Shown piece after piece: positions 1 through 7,877 of a stretch of DNA of 64,000 nt. The stretch is taken from the NCBI RefSeq assembly GCF_017312725.1, contig NZ_BOPO01000124.1, positions 26,834 through 90,833 on the forward strand, read 5' to 3'. Numbering within the stretch: position 1 is the stretch's first letter; each line of letters opens with the position of its first letter. Origin of the DNA: Actinocatenispora comari. GTDB lineage: Bacteria; Actinomycetota; Actinomycetes; Mycobacteriales; Micromonosporaceae. The position numbers and the translations under genes are program-made. The notes under the pieces are model-generated. The model worked only from the letters and a program-made list of their open reading frames with translations, searched no databases and had not been told where the DNA came from.

Positions 1-51
1 CGTGGTCTCGGGCGCTCGACCGGGTCACGCGGGCGGCGCCCTGAATTGTGG

Positions 52-80
52 TTGTTGGGGAGGAGCCGGGTCGTTAGCTT
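52..80 (+). promoter_or_regulatory. promoter of a leaderless methyltransferase gene
   Basis: A TTGTTG (52-57) and a TAGCTT (75-80) hexamer are separated by 17 bp. The -10 ends 6 bases before the GTG at 87, so transcription would begin at the start codon itself. No Shine-Dalgarno sequence lies at a useful distance. This is read from sequence only. Confidence 0.5.
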
Positions 81-86
81 GCCCGG

Positions 87-971
87 GTGACGTATCTGAG
101 CCCGCTGGGGTACCTGCTGGGTGTGGAAGGTGTCGCGCTGCTGCGCGGGATGCGGGAAGGTACCGGCGACCGGACGTTCGTCGAGGCCCGGCTGGCCGAG
201 ATCCGCGAGCTGCTCGCCGATCCGACGTTGCGGGCCGCCGGTGGCCTGGACGCGGTGCCGGGCGGGATCGGTACCGACCAGGTGTACGACGAGTGGGCCG
301 CGCACTACGACGGCCCGAACTCGATGATCGACCTCGAACAGCCGCTGGTGCGCGAGATCCTCGCCGGGTTGCCGGTCGGTACCGCTCTCGACGCCGCCTG
401 CGGCACCGGCCGGCACGCCGAGTACCTCGCCGGGCTCGGTCACCGCGTTATCGGGGTCGACGCCAACCCGCGGATGCTCGCGGTCGCCGCAGCGAAACTG
501 CCCGAGCTGGACCTGCGCCGGGGCATGCTCGACGCACTCCCGCTGGGCGACGACTCGGTCGATCTGGTGGTGTGCGGCCTGGCCCTGTGCCACACGCCGG
601 ACCTCGCCCCGGTGTTCGCCGAGTTCGCGCGGGTGCTCCGACCCGGCGGGCACCTGGTCGTCTCGGACCCGCACCAGGTGTTGTCGTACCTGCGCCCCAC
701 GCTGCCGCGCGCGCCGGGGCCGGACGGGCGGCGATCGATCCTCGTCGAGTACCACCGGCCGCTGAGCGCCTACCTCACCGCGGCACTCCGGTACGGTTTC
801 CAGCTCCGGCACTGTGCCGAGCCCCAGGCGGAGCGGCCGGAACGGCCCACGGTAGCGCCGCCGATGCCGACCGAGGTCGGCTGGGCACTGCTCGACCAGG
901 TACCCGAGGCCGCGGCGGTGGCGCTGAGCGTCCCGTCCGTCGTGCTGCTGCACCTGCAGTCGCCCGGGTGA
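87..971 (+). CDS. class I SAM-dependent methyltransferase
   Basis: This 294-residue protein should transfer a methyl group from S-adenosylmethionine to an unidentified small substrate in the cytoplasm. Motif I (LDAACGTGRH) lies near residues 100-109. The acidic residue binding the SAM ribose is in VIGVDANP near 122, followed by the post-II segment DLVVCGLALCH and post-III RPGGHLVVSDP. About 70 residues precede the Rossmann core and the C-terminal ~90 residues form a substrate lid, as in UbiE/Methyltransf_11 proteins. The GTG start is chosen because a -10 hexamer ends 6 bases upstream. It converges with the next operon, with only 12 bases between stop codons. The substrate cannot be inferred; the fold assignment is firm. 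Confidence 0.85.
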   Translation: MTYLSPLGYLLGVEGVALLRGMREGTGDRTFVEARLAEIRELLADPTLRAAGGLDAVPGGIGTDQVYDEWAAHYDGPNSMIDLEQPLVREILAGLPVGTALDAACGTGRHAEYLAGLGHRVIGVDANPRMLAVAAAKLPELDLRRGMLDALPLGDDSVDLVVCGLALCHTPDLAPVFAEFARVLRPGGHLVVSDPHQVLSYLRPTLPRAPGPDGRRSILVEYHRPLSAYLTAALRYGFQLRHCAEPQAERPERPTVAPPMPTEVGWALLDQVPEAAAVALSVPSVVLLHLQSPG

Positions 972-983
972 ACGGGCCCGCGG

Positions 984-1238
984 CTACTTGTGGCGGAAGT
1001 GGACGAAGAGGCGGCCGAAGTTGCGGGAGTCCTTTTCGACCCGGTGGTAGAGCGGCTTGATGTCGCGGCGGTCGAGAAAGCGCAGCACCCGCTTCTTGAG
1101 CTGGCCGGAGCCCTTGCCGGGGATGATTTCGACCAGGGTGGCCTTCTTGGCCAGGGCCTCCTGGATGATGTCGTTGAGGGCGCGATCGATGTCCTGACCG
1201 CGGTTGAAGATGTCGTGCAGGTCGAGCTTGAGCTTCAT
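984..1238 (-). CDS. small stand-alone Smr-domain protein
   Basis: An 84-residue protein that matches a minimal Smr (small MutS-related) domain. It starts with a KLKLDLH segment, corresponding to the family LDLH motif, and has VEIIPGKGSGQLKKRV near residues 37-51, the family's GKG-containing loop. Smr domains elsewhere show nuclease activity; whether this one does is not known. The ATG overlaps the stop of the DUF2891 gene as ATGA, and an AGGAGG lies upstream, so it is the last gene of the pcp operon and probably translationally coupled. Why an Smr protein accompanies a peptidase/permease operon is unclear; it may be a passenger. Confidence 0.75.
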   Translation of the reverse strand: MKLKLDLHDIFNRGQDIDRALNDIIQEALAKKATLVEIIPGKGSGQLKKRVLRFLDRRDIKPLYHRVEKDSRNFGRLFVHFRHK

Positions 1239-2383
1239 CGCGTCCCCTCCTGGTTCGCCCCCACGGTACCCGGGTCGTCTGCCAGGGCGAGACAGGCGAA
1301 GGTGGCGAGCCAGTGCGCGGTGAGGAAGCTGCCGCTGGTGAGCGCGCCGAGGCAGCGCTGCGTCTCGGTCTCGGCGAGGGTACGAAACGGCGCCACCCGC
1401 GGGTCGTCCGCCGGCAGCGCGGCGGCGAGTGCGCGCAGCTGCCAGGCGCGGGACAGGCCCAGCCCGTACAGGTGGGACTGCTGGCTGTCGCCGGGGTCGA
1501 GCGGCGCGACCGGTCGCAGTCCCAGCGACTGGCCGGCATCGAGGCCCGCACCCGGACCGGCTGCACTCGCCTCGGCACCACCGGCTTCCGGCGCGTTCCG
1601 ACCGGCGGCACTCAGCTCGGCCGCACCGGCTTCCGGCGGGTGAGGACCGGCCGCCGGCGGGAGGAAGTTCGTGAGCCAGGCCGGGAACTCGCCGGCGGGG
1701 AGGACCCGGCGCATCAGGTCGGCTTCGGACAGGCCGGCGGACAGGAAGTCCTGGCCGCTCGGTTCCCAGCCGATCGGGTAGTCGCGATCGCCGCGGTACC
1801 AGTCGTTCGCGCGATCCCGGAGGCGGGCGGCCAGCGTCTCGTCGCCGCGCGCCTGCGCGCCGTCGAGCAGCAGCGACAGCGCGAACGCGGTGTTGGCGTG
1901 GGTACCGTGCCGGACCGGCGCCGGGGTGCGGTCGAGCCAGCGGAGGGCGAGCGACGACACCGCGTCGGCGAGCGGGCCGAGCGCGGCCGACCAGCGGGCC
2001 CCGGCGGGGCAGCGGTCGGCGACGCCGGCCAGCACGTACGCCCAGGCCCACCCGTACGGTCGCTCGAACTCCGGGTGCGAGCGCAGGTAGTCGGCCTCGA
2101 CCCGGATCGCCGCCGGGGTGAGCGTCTCCCCGAGCGCCGCCTCCACCGCAGCCACGTCGATCCACTGTGGATAGTCGGTGCGCAGCCGGATCAGCAGCCA
2201 GTGCATGTGCACGCAGGAATGCCAGTCGTACGCGCCACCGAACGCCGGATGCAGCCGGCGGGGTCGCCAGGTGTCGTCCGGGCCGGCCGTGACGTGCTGG
2301 CTCGCGTACGGGAACTCGGTGCGGATGTTGCGGATCGCGGTCTCCGCGAGGGTTCCGGCGAGCTCCGCCAACCGCTCACTCAC
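1235..2383 (-). CDS. DUF2891 family protein
   Basis: A 382-residue cytoplasmic protein of the DUF2891 family, recognised by HPAFGGAYDWHSCVHMHW near residues 44-61 and by THANTAFALSLLLDG. The family has no proven activity; the conserved His/Trp motif and helical pattern recall an alpha/alpha toroid, but that is inference. The GTG start overlaps the pcp stop as GTGA, fixing the start. An insertion rich in Ala, Gly and Glu (encoded by about 1540-1670) interrupts the second half. It is built from a short DNA repeat containing CACCGGCTTCCGGCG twice (near 1579 and 1624), so it looks like a recent slippage expansion. The operon context suggests a role in handling pyroglutamyl peptides or their products. 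Confidence 0.8.
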   Translation of the reverse strand: MSERLAELAGTLAETAIRNIRTEFPYASQHVTAGPDDTWRPRRLHPAFGGAYDWHSCVHMHWLLIRLRTDYPQWIDVAAVEAALGETLTPAAIRVEADYLRSHPEFERPYGWAWAYVLAGVADRCPAGARWSAALGPLADAVSSLALRWLDRTPAPVRHGTHANTAFALSLLLDGAQARGDETLAARLRDRANDWYRGDRDYPIGWEPSGQDFLSAGLSEADLMRRVLPAGEFPAWLTNFLPPAAGPHPPEAGAAELSAAGRNAPEAGGAEASAAGPGAGLDAGQSLGLRPVAPLDPGDSQQSHLYGLGLSRAWQLRALAAALPADDPRVAPFRTLAETETQRCLGALTSGSFLTAHWLATFACLALADDPGTVGANQEGTR

Positions 2384-3000
2384 TGCTCGGCCCCGCCGGA
2401 GACCGTGATGTCCACAGTGGACGACAGCGCGGTGTCGACCACGATGCGCAGGCCGCGGGCGATGTCGGGGACCGACATGCTCGGCGCCGAGCCGTCGGTG
2501 ACCTGCTCCGGCGCGTACGGGACGTGCACGAACCCGCCGCGCACCGCCGGGAACTCGGTGTCGATCAGGTGCGCCAGGCCGTAGAACACGTGGTTGCAGA
2601 CGAACGTACCGGCGGTCTGCGACACCGCCGCCGGGATGCCCGCCGCGCGCAGTGCCGCGACGCACGCCTTGATCGGCAGCGACGAGAAGTACGCCGCGGG
2701 CCCGTCCGGCACGACCGGCTCGTCGATCGGTTGGGCGCCCGCGTTGTCCGGGATGCGCGCGTCGTCGACGTTGATCGCCACCCGCTCGACCGACAGCCCG
2801 GCGCGGCCGCCGGCGAGCCCGGCGCACACCACCAGCTCCGGCTCGTACCGGTCGATCGCGGCGCGCAGCGCGGGAATCGAGCCGGCGAACGTGCACGGCA
2901 GCTCCACCGCGTGCACACCGTCCATCGTGGACACCGCGGCCCAGGACGGGTTGATGCTCGCCCCACCGAACGGCTCGAACCCGGTCACCAACACGCTCAC
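2380..3000 (-). CDS. pcp: pyroglutamyl-peptidase I (pyrrolidone carboxylate peptidase)
   Basis: A 206-residue cysteine peptidase of family C15 that removes N-terminal pyroglutamate from peptides in the cytoplasm. The family signature VLVTGFEPFGG opens the protein. The catalytic triad is visible: Glu72 in GLSVERVAIN, Cys135 in GTFVCNHVFY and His159 in GGFVHVPYAP, at the spacing usual for the family. Length is typical. The GTG at 3000 is chosen because GGAGG lies 6 bases upstream and translation from it begins exactly with the family N-terminus. It is third in the operon, after DUF969 and DUF979 (123-base gap), and overlaps the DUF2891 start by 4 bases. Assignment is firm. Confidence 0.95.
   Translation of the reverse strand: MSVLVTGFEPFGGASINPSWAAVSTMDGVHAVELPCTFAGSIPALRAAIDRYEPELVVCAGLAGGRAGLSVERVAINVDDARIPDNAGAQPIDEPVVPDGPAAYFSSLPIKACVAALRAAGIPAAVSQTAGTFVCNHVFYGLAHLIDTEFPAVRGGFVHVPYAPEQVTDGSAPSMSVPDIARGLRIVVDTALSSTVDITVSGGAEQ
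2410..2422. repeat. iterated palindrome GTCCACNGTGGAC (one of seven sites)
   Basis: The 13-base palindrome GTCCACNGTGGAC or its 11-base core occurs at 2161-2171 (core only), 2410-2422, 18496-18508, 21619-21631, 26088-26100, 41287-41299 (last base T) and 63389-63401. Six sites have A or T at the centre and one has G. One site is intergenic and six are inside genes on either strand. One-mismatch relatives lie near 2930, 38579 and 41248. See the corresponding finding. Confidence 0.7.
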
Positions 3001-3123
3001 ACCGCACCTCCACGGCACTCCGCCACGACCCGGCGCGCGCACGCGCACCACCCGTGACTCGCTCGTTCACGCTCGCTCATGCCACGCCTCCGCCGCGCTC
3101 GCCGGACCACGAGGAACGGTCGT

Positions 3124-4116
3124 TCACCCGACGACCCCGAAGGCGAACACGTACATCAGGGCCATGTTGCAGAGCAGCAGCGGGATCGCGGTCGGGATCT
3201 GCGCCTTGATCGGACCGTACTTGCTGCGCATCTCCAGCAGGGCGGCCGGGACCAGGTTGAAGTTCGCGGCCATCGGGGTGCACAGCGTGCCGCAGAAGCC
3301 GGCGAGCATCCCGATCGCGAACACCGCGGCCGGGTTGCCGTGGAACTGCTGGATCAGGATCGGCCAGCCGATCGCCGCGGTCATGATCGGGAACGCCGCG
3401 AACGCGTTGCCCATGATGATGGTGAACAGCGCCATGCCCAGGCAGTACACGACGACGCCGCCGATCAGCGAACCGTGTGGCAGCACGTGGTTGGTCACCG
3501 TGCCGACCGCGGTGCCGACGCCGGCGGCGGTGAACAGCTGGCCGAGCGTGGCGAGCATCTGCGGCAGCACCGCGGCCCAGCCGATCGCCTCCAGCAGCCG
3601 GCGGCCCTCCCGCATCGGGGCGAGCACGCCACCGGCGGCGGCGGTCGGGCGCAGCATCACCAGGCCGACCGCGACCGCGACGATCGCCGCCACGCCGAGC
3701 CCGATCAGCGTCTCCGAACCGGCCTCCAGCAGCGGGGTCGCGCCGATCCGTACCTTCACCAGTACCGCGGCGAACAGCACGGCGACCGCCGGGATCACCA
3801 GCGCGGGGACGAACAGCAGGCTGCCGAACCGGTCCGCGCCGGCCCTGCGCTGCGCGTCGTCCGGCCCGCCGGCGGTACCGCGGGACAGCTGCCGGGTGCC
3901 CACCAGCGCGGCCATCACCAGTACGCCGATGCCCAGCGGCCAGGCGGGTGCGGTCTTGTGCACCACGAACGTGCCGTACCCGAAGGACACCCCGAGCAGG
4001 CCCCAGAACGCGGCGCTGCCGTACCGCTTCGGGTTGCTGCGGTCGCCGACGGTCAGCGCAGCGACGCCGAGGAAGATGAGCCCGCACAGCCAGTAGAACC
4101 ACTCGACCTTGATCAC
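3124..4116 (-). CDS. DUF979 family integral membrane protein (putative permease subunit)
   Basis: A 330-residue, highly hydrophobic protein with about nine predicted membrane helices, recognised as DUF979. It has a long loop near residues 75-90 (RGTAGGPDDAQRRAG). The conserved late segment GFCGTLCTPMAANFN precedes the last helices and is typical of the family. DUF969 and DUF979 almost always occur as a gene pair and are presumed to form a two-part transporter; no substrate has been established that I know of. The GTG start overlaps the DUF969 stop as GTGA. Adjacent pcp suggests pyroglutamate or a pyroglutamyl peptide as cargo, which is inference. Confidence 0.85.
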   Translation of the reverse strand: MIKVEWFYWLCGLIFLGVAALTVGDRSNPKRYGSAAFWGLLGVSFGYGTFVVHKTAPAWPLGIGVLVMAALVGTRQLSRGTAGGPDDAQRRAGADRFGSLLFVPALVIPAVAVLFAAVLVKVRIGATPLLEAGSETLIGLGVAAIVAVAVGLVMLRPTAAAGGVLAPMREGRRLLEAIGWAAVLPQMLATLGQLFTAAGVGTAVGTVTNHVLPHGSLIGGVVVYCLGMALFTIIMGNAFAAFPIMTAAIGWPILIQQFHGNPAAVFAIGMLAGFCGTLCTPMAANFNLVPAALLEMRSKYGPIKAQIPTAIPLLLCNMALMYVFAFGVVG

Positions 4117-4823
4117 GGCTGCGGCACCTCCGCGTCGGCCTGCTTCGGCGCGAGCTCGCGCGCCATCCGGTCGAGCTGGCGGTCCAGCCACAGCAGCCGC
4201 GCGCCGTGGATGACGAACGCGCAGATCGCCGTCGGGATCGCCCACAGCGCCACGTGCAGCGCGTCGAGCTTCAGCCCGTACGTGGAGTCGACGAAGCCGG
4301 TGATGAGCAGGATCGAACCGATCGCGACGAAGATGTCCTCGCCGAAGAAGACGCCCACGGTGTCGGCGCTCGCCGCGTACCCCTTGATCTTCTCGGCCAT
4401 CGTCGGCGGCACCGAGCCGTACCGGCGGGCCGCCGCGCCCTCGGCCATCGGGTAGATGAGCGGCCGCACCGCCTGCGCCGGGCCGCCGATCGAGTTGAGC
4501 CCCAGCGCCGCCGTGACCTGCCGGATCAGCTGGTACAGGGTGAGCAGCCGGCCGGTGGTCAGCACGCCGAGCTTGGCGATCAGCCGGCGTGCCTGTTCCT
4601 GCAGGCCGAACCGTTCGATCAGGCCGATCACCGGCAGCACGATGATGAACAGCGTCACCGAGCGGCTGCCGGCGAACCCGTTGCCGAACGCGTCCAGGAT
4701 CTTCATCGGCGACAGCCCGCCGAGCAGGCCGGTCACGATGCCGGCGACGGTCACCACCACGAGCGGGTTGAGCCGTAACGCGAACCCGACCACGACCAGC
4801 AGCACACCGATCAACACCAGCAT
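4113..4823 (-). CDS. DUF969 family integral membrane protein (putative permease subunit)
   Basis: A 236-residue protein with about six predicted membrane helices, recognised as DUF969, the obligate partner of DUF979. Helices start at residue 2 (LVLIGVLLVVVGFAL) and again at VVVTVAGIVTGLLGG. The polar loop IGGPAQAVRPLIYPMAEGAA near 125-145 and FFGEDIFVAIG near 175 are family hallmarks. The ATG at 4823 is preferred because GGAGG precedes it at good spacing; an upstream in-frame start would add an unlikely 15-residue leader. It is the first gene of the five-gene pcp operon and is divergent from the serine hydrolase at 5042, so the operon promoter lies in 4824-5041. Confidence 0.85.
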   Translation of the reverse strand: MLVLIGVLLVVVGFALRLNPLVVVTVAGIVTGLLGGLSPMKILDAFGNGFAGSRSVTLFIIVLPVIGLIERFGLQEQARRLIAKLGVLTTGRLLTLYQLIRQVTAALGLNSIGGPAQAVRPLIYPMAEGAAARRYGSVPPTMAEKIKGYAASADTVGVFFGEDIFVAIGSILLITGFVDSTYGLKLDALHVALWAIPTAICAFVIHGARLLWLDRQLDRMARELAPKQADAEVPQP

Positions 4824-5041
4824 CGCGGCCTCCGTCTCCCGACCACCCGCGTATCCGGTGATTCGCACCTTATGGAGATATGCGGTCGCCGCACAAGAGG
4901 TCTCGTCGTCGGGGTTCGGTCACGGTCGGTCGAGCCTCCCCGTCCGCCTCGCCGTACCTTGTCGGGTGGGGGTGGCCCCACCCGACAGTGGCGGGATCGC
5001 TGGCTGTGTCCGGAATGGTCGCGCCCCTAGGTTCGGTGGGC

Positions 5042-6868
5042 ATGAAGGCGATCCTGACCGCGCTCGGCGGTACCGTCGCGGCGGTGGCGGCCTGCCTGTG
5101 CCTCGCGACCCCCGCGCGCGCCGACGACACCACCGCGACCGTCGCGCACACCGCCGACCGGGTGATCACGGCGCAGCTGGCCAAGGACCACATCCCCGGC
5201 GCCGCCGTGGTCGTCGTCGCCGGCGGCAAGCAGGTGTACGCGAAGGGTTACGGCGTCGCCGACACGGGCCGGCGTACCCCGGTCGACCCGGCCCGTACCC
5301 GCTTCTACCTGGGCTCGGTGACGAAGCTGCTCACCGCGTCGGCGGTGCAGCAGCTGGTCGACGCCGGGAAGCTCGACCTGGACGCGGACGTCAACTCGTA
5401 CCTCGACTTCCGGATCCGGGACAGCTACCCGGGGCGGCCGATCCGGCTGCGCGACCTGCTGACGCACACCTCCGGCTTCGAGGACCGGGTGCTCGGCGTC
5501 GCGACCCCGACCGGTACGCCCGTGCCGAAACTCGGGCCGTGGCTCGCCGCGCACCAGCCCGCGCGGGTGCGACCGCCGGGAACCCTTGCCTCGTACGACA
5601 ACTACGGCGTCGCGCTCGCCGGCTACATCGTGCAGCGGGTGTCCGGCGAGCCGTACGAACGGTACGTGCGGCAGCACGTGCTGGCGCCGCTCGGGATGCG
5701 GCACACCAGCCTGGACAACGACACCGAGCACCTCGCCACCGGGTACCGCAGCGACGGCACCGTCGCCACCGGTGGGCAGCGCGGCCCGTTGACCCCGGCC
5801 GGCCCCAACGTGACCGCGGTGCCCACCGACCTCGGCCGGTACCTGATCGCGCAGCTGCGGCCCGGGAACCCGTTGCTGCACCGGCAGTTCACGCCGGACA
5901 AGCGGCTGCCCGGGATGGGGCTGATCTTCGAGGAGCACCCGCACGACGGCACCCGGGTGTTCGCCAAGGACGGCGACGTGCCCGGCTACCACGACTACGT
6001 CGCGCTGCTGCCGGACGACGACCTCGGCGTCTACGTGGCGTACAACGGCGACGGGGTGGACGGCAGCGGCAGCTACGCGCGGCGCGAACTGGTCGACCGG
6101 ATCGTCGAGGCGCTGCACCCCGACCGGCACCCCGCGACACCGACCCGGCACGACGACGGCGACCTGTCCCGCTACGCCGGCAGCTACCGCACCACCCGCT
6201 ACAACCACCAGGATCTGACCAAGGTGACCCAGCTGGTGTCGCCGGTGACCGTCACCGCGTCCGACGACGAGCTCACCACCACCGGCCTGTCGGAGAACCC
6301 GGCCGTGTCCGAGCAGCACTGGATTCCGTTGGGGCACGGGCTGTTCGCCGAACGCGGCGGGGACGCGCGGCTCGCGTTCGACGGCGACGTGCTGTTCGAC
6401 TCCGCGAGCCCGAGTGCCGCCTACCAGCGGCTGCCCTGGTACCAGGCGCCGATGCGGCACCTGGAGCTGCTCGTCGCCGCGACCCTGGTCCTGCTGTACG
6501 CGCTGGTCGCCTGGCCGATCGCGGCGATCGCGCAGCGCCGCGCCGGACTGCTGCCGAACCTGGCCCGCTGGGGCGGCTGGGGCGCCGCCGTGTCGGCGTT
6601 CGCCTTCCTGGCACTGTTCGCCATGGTGATGAGCGACTCGGCGGCCCTGAACGAGCACATCACGCTGAACGACTCCACCGCCCTGCACGCCGCGCCGGTC
6701 CTGCTGCGCGTCACGTTCGGGTTCACCGCCCTGCTGCTCGCCGGCTCGGTACTGGCCTGGGTACGTCGCTGGTGGCGGCTGCCGGGACGGATCGGCTACA
6801 CCGTGGTCACCGTCGCCGCCGTCGCCTTCTGCGTCGTCACCGCCCTCTACAACCTGATGCTCGACTGA
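5042..6868 (+). CDS. secreted serine hydrolase of the beta-lactamase/class C fold with a C-terminal membrane domain
   Basis: A 608-residue protein. A signal peptide (cleavage after ATPARA, about residue 27) leads into a penicillin-binding/AmpC-type domain. The catalytic SxxK is in LGSVTKLLT and the YxN motif is YDNYGVALAGYI near 190. After a ~120-residue spacer come four predicted membrane helices (about 475-608). The catalytic domain would face outside, tethered by the tail. This architecture is common in actinobacterial 'serine hydrolase' proteins that act as esterases, D-amino-acid peptidases or lactamases; which one is unknown. A TAGGTT hexamer at 5028-5033 ends 8 bases before the ATG, so the mRNA may be leaderless; longer in-frame starts upstream would spoil the signal peptide. 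Confidence 0.85.
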   Translation: MKAILTALGGTVAAVAACLCLATPARADDTTATVAHTADRVITAQLAKDHIPGAAVVVVAGGKQVYAKGYGVADTGRRTPVDPARTRFYLGSVTKLLTASAVQQLVDAGKLDLDADVNSYLDFRIRDSYPGRPIRLRDLLTHTSGFEDRVLGVATPTGTPVPKLGPWLAAHQPARVRPPGTLASYDNYGVALAGYIVQRVSGEPYERYVRQHVLAPLGMRHTSLDNDTEHLATGYRSDGTVATGGQRGPLTPAGPNVTAVPTDLGRYLIAQLRPGNPLLHRQFTPDKRLPGMGLIFEEHPHDGTRVFAKDGDVPGYHDYVALLPDDDLGVYVAYNGDGVDGSGSYARRELVDRIVEALHPDRHPATPTRHDDGDLSRYAGSYRTTRYNHQDLTKVTQLVSPVTVTASDDELTTTGLSENPAVSEQHWIPLGHGLFAERGGDARLAFDGDVLFDSASPSAAYQRLPWYQAPMRHLELLVAATLVLLYALVAWPIAAIAQRRAGLLPNLARWGGWGAAVSAFAFLALFAMVMSDSAALNEHITLNDSTALHAAPVLLRVTFGFTALLLAGSVLAWVRRWWRLPGRIGYTVVTVAAVAFCVVTALYNLMLD

Positions 6869-6952
6869 CGGTGACGCCGCGCTGACCTCGCGGTGGTGTG
6901 CCGGGCACCGACTCTGGAGAAATCATGTAGATCCTTCTTCTACGCTGCCGAC

Positions 6953-6993
6953 ACGGCCCGCCCTTCCGACATGTGGCGGTACGGGCGGGTCGT
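6953..6993 (+). other. leader hairpin upstream of the SH3/NlpC-like gene
   Basis: An 11-bp stem (6953-6963 with 6983-6993, one G-U pair) with a 19-base loop lies in the 154-base region before the wall-hydrolase gene and 29 bases before its start codon. It could be a leader structure or the terminator of the upstream serine hydrolase. I see no match to a known riboswitch. Confidence 0.35.
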
Positions 6994-7022
6994 CGTGCTT
7001 CGGCTGCGATGTGGAGGAACCC

Positions 7023-7799
7023 ATGAGCAGATCCAGTCACCCCCGGTCGATGCGCCGACTCGTCTCGCGGGCCGGCCTGATCGGCGCGGCAGCGCTGGCC
7101 GCGGTACTCGTCGCCGGGCAGGCGTCGGCCGCGACCGTGCACACCAGCAGCGGCAAGTCGCTCAACGTCCGGTCCGGGCCGCACACCAGCTCGAAGATCG
7201 TCGGCTCGGTGCGCGACGGCGCCACGGTGAGCATCAGCTGCCAGGCCCACGGCGACAAGGTCACCGGCAAGTACGGCACGAGCGATCTGTGGGACAAGGT
7301 CTCCGGCGGCTACGTCAGCGACACCTACGTCTACACCGGCTCGGACGGCCGGGTCGCGAAGCTGTGCGGCTCGTCGACCCCGACGACGAAGTGCTCCACC
7401 AGCGGTACCGGCGACCCGCGCAGCTGCGCGAAGGCGGTCACCTGGGCCAAGAACCACCGCACCACCACCTACCACAGCGGCTACTACCGGATGTGCGACC
7501 ACCTCGTCGGCCTCGCGTACGGCTTCTCGCACTCCGGCTCGACCACCGCGTACGTGCACTGGACCCAGGTGCCCAAGAAGTACAAGCACGCCGGGTCGAC
7601 GACCGTACCGGCCGGCGGGCTGGCGTTCTTCGGCGGCGGCTCCGGGCACGTGATGATCTCGATCGGCGGCGGCAAGTTCGTCTCCAACGACATCCACGGC
7701 AACGGCACCTACACCACGACCACCATCAAGGAGATCAAGCAGAAGTGGGGCAAGCCCTACCTCGGCTGGACCCAGCCCTGGTTCAAGGCCAACCACTGA
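7023..7799 (+). CDS. secreted SH3b protein with a C-terminal NlpC/P60- or CHAP-like domain
   Basis: A 258-residue exported protein, probably acting on or binding peptidoglycan. The signal peptide ends with AGQASA (about residue 36). A bacterial SH3 domain follows (about 38-115; KSLNVRSGPHTSSKIVGSV is its hallmark). The C-terminal half looks like a papain-fold wall hydrolase: Cys158 in YRMCDHLVGLAYGF sits on a helix start, His209 is in GSGHVMISIGGG, and SND follows at about 216, the usual Cys-His-polar order. Similarity is at motif level, so activity is inferred. The ATG at 7023 has GGAGG 6 bases upstream. The gene stands alone, ends in a strong hairpin and converges on the isochorismatase-like gene. 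Confidence 0.7.
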   Translation: MSRSSHPRSMRRLVSRAGLIGAAALAAVLVAGQASAATVHTSSGKSLNVRSGPHTSSKIVGSVRDGATVSISCQAHGDKVTGKYGTSDLWDKVSGGYVSDTYVYTGSDGRVAKLCGSSTPTTKCSTSGTGDPRSCAKAVTWAKNHRTTTYHSGYYRMCDHLVGLAYGFSHSGSTTAYVHWTQVPKKYKHAGSTTVPAGGLAFFGGGSGHVMISIGGGKFVSNDIHGNGTYTTTTIKEIKQKWGKPYLGWTQPWFKANH

Positions 7800-7828
7800 A
7801 CCGCACCGGCCCCGCCGGTTCCCGACCC

Positions 7829-7864
7829 GGCGGCTGCGGGTGGACACCACCGCCCGCAGCCGCC
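7829..7864. terminator. bidirectional hairpin terminator
   Basis: A perfect 12-bp GC-only stem (7829-7840 with 7853-7864) lies between two convergent genes whose stops are at 7799 and 7878. There is no U-tract, as is usual for actinobacterial terminators. Confidence 0.6.
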
Positions 7865-7877
7865 GCACCACGCCGGC

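Noticed and set aside
6869..7022. Cyclic-di-AMP (ydaO-type) riboswitch before the wall-hydrolase gene
   Set aside because: Such riboswitches do precede actinobacterial wall hydrolases, but this leader is short and shows only one simple hairpin, not the conserved ydaO core.
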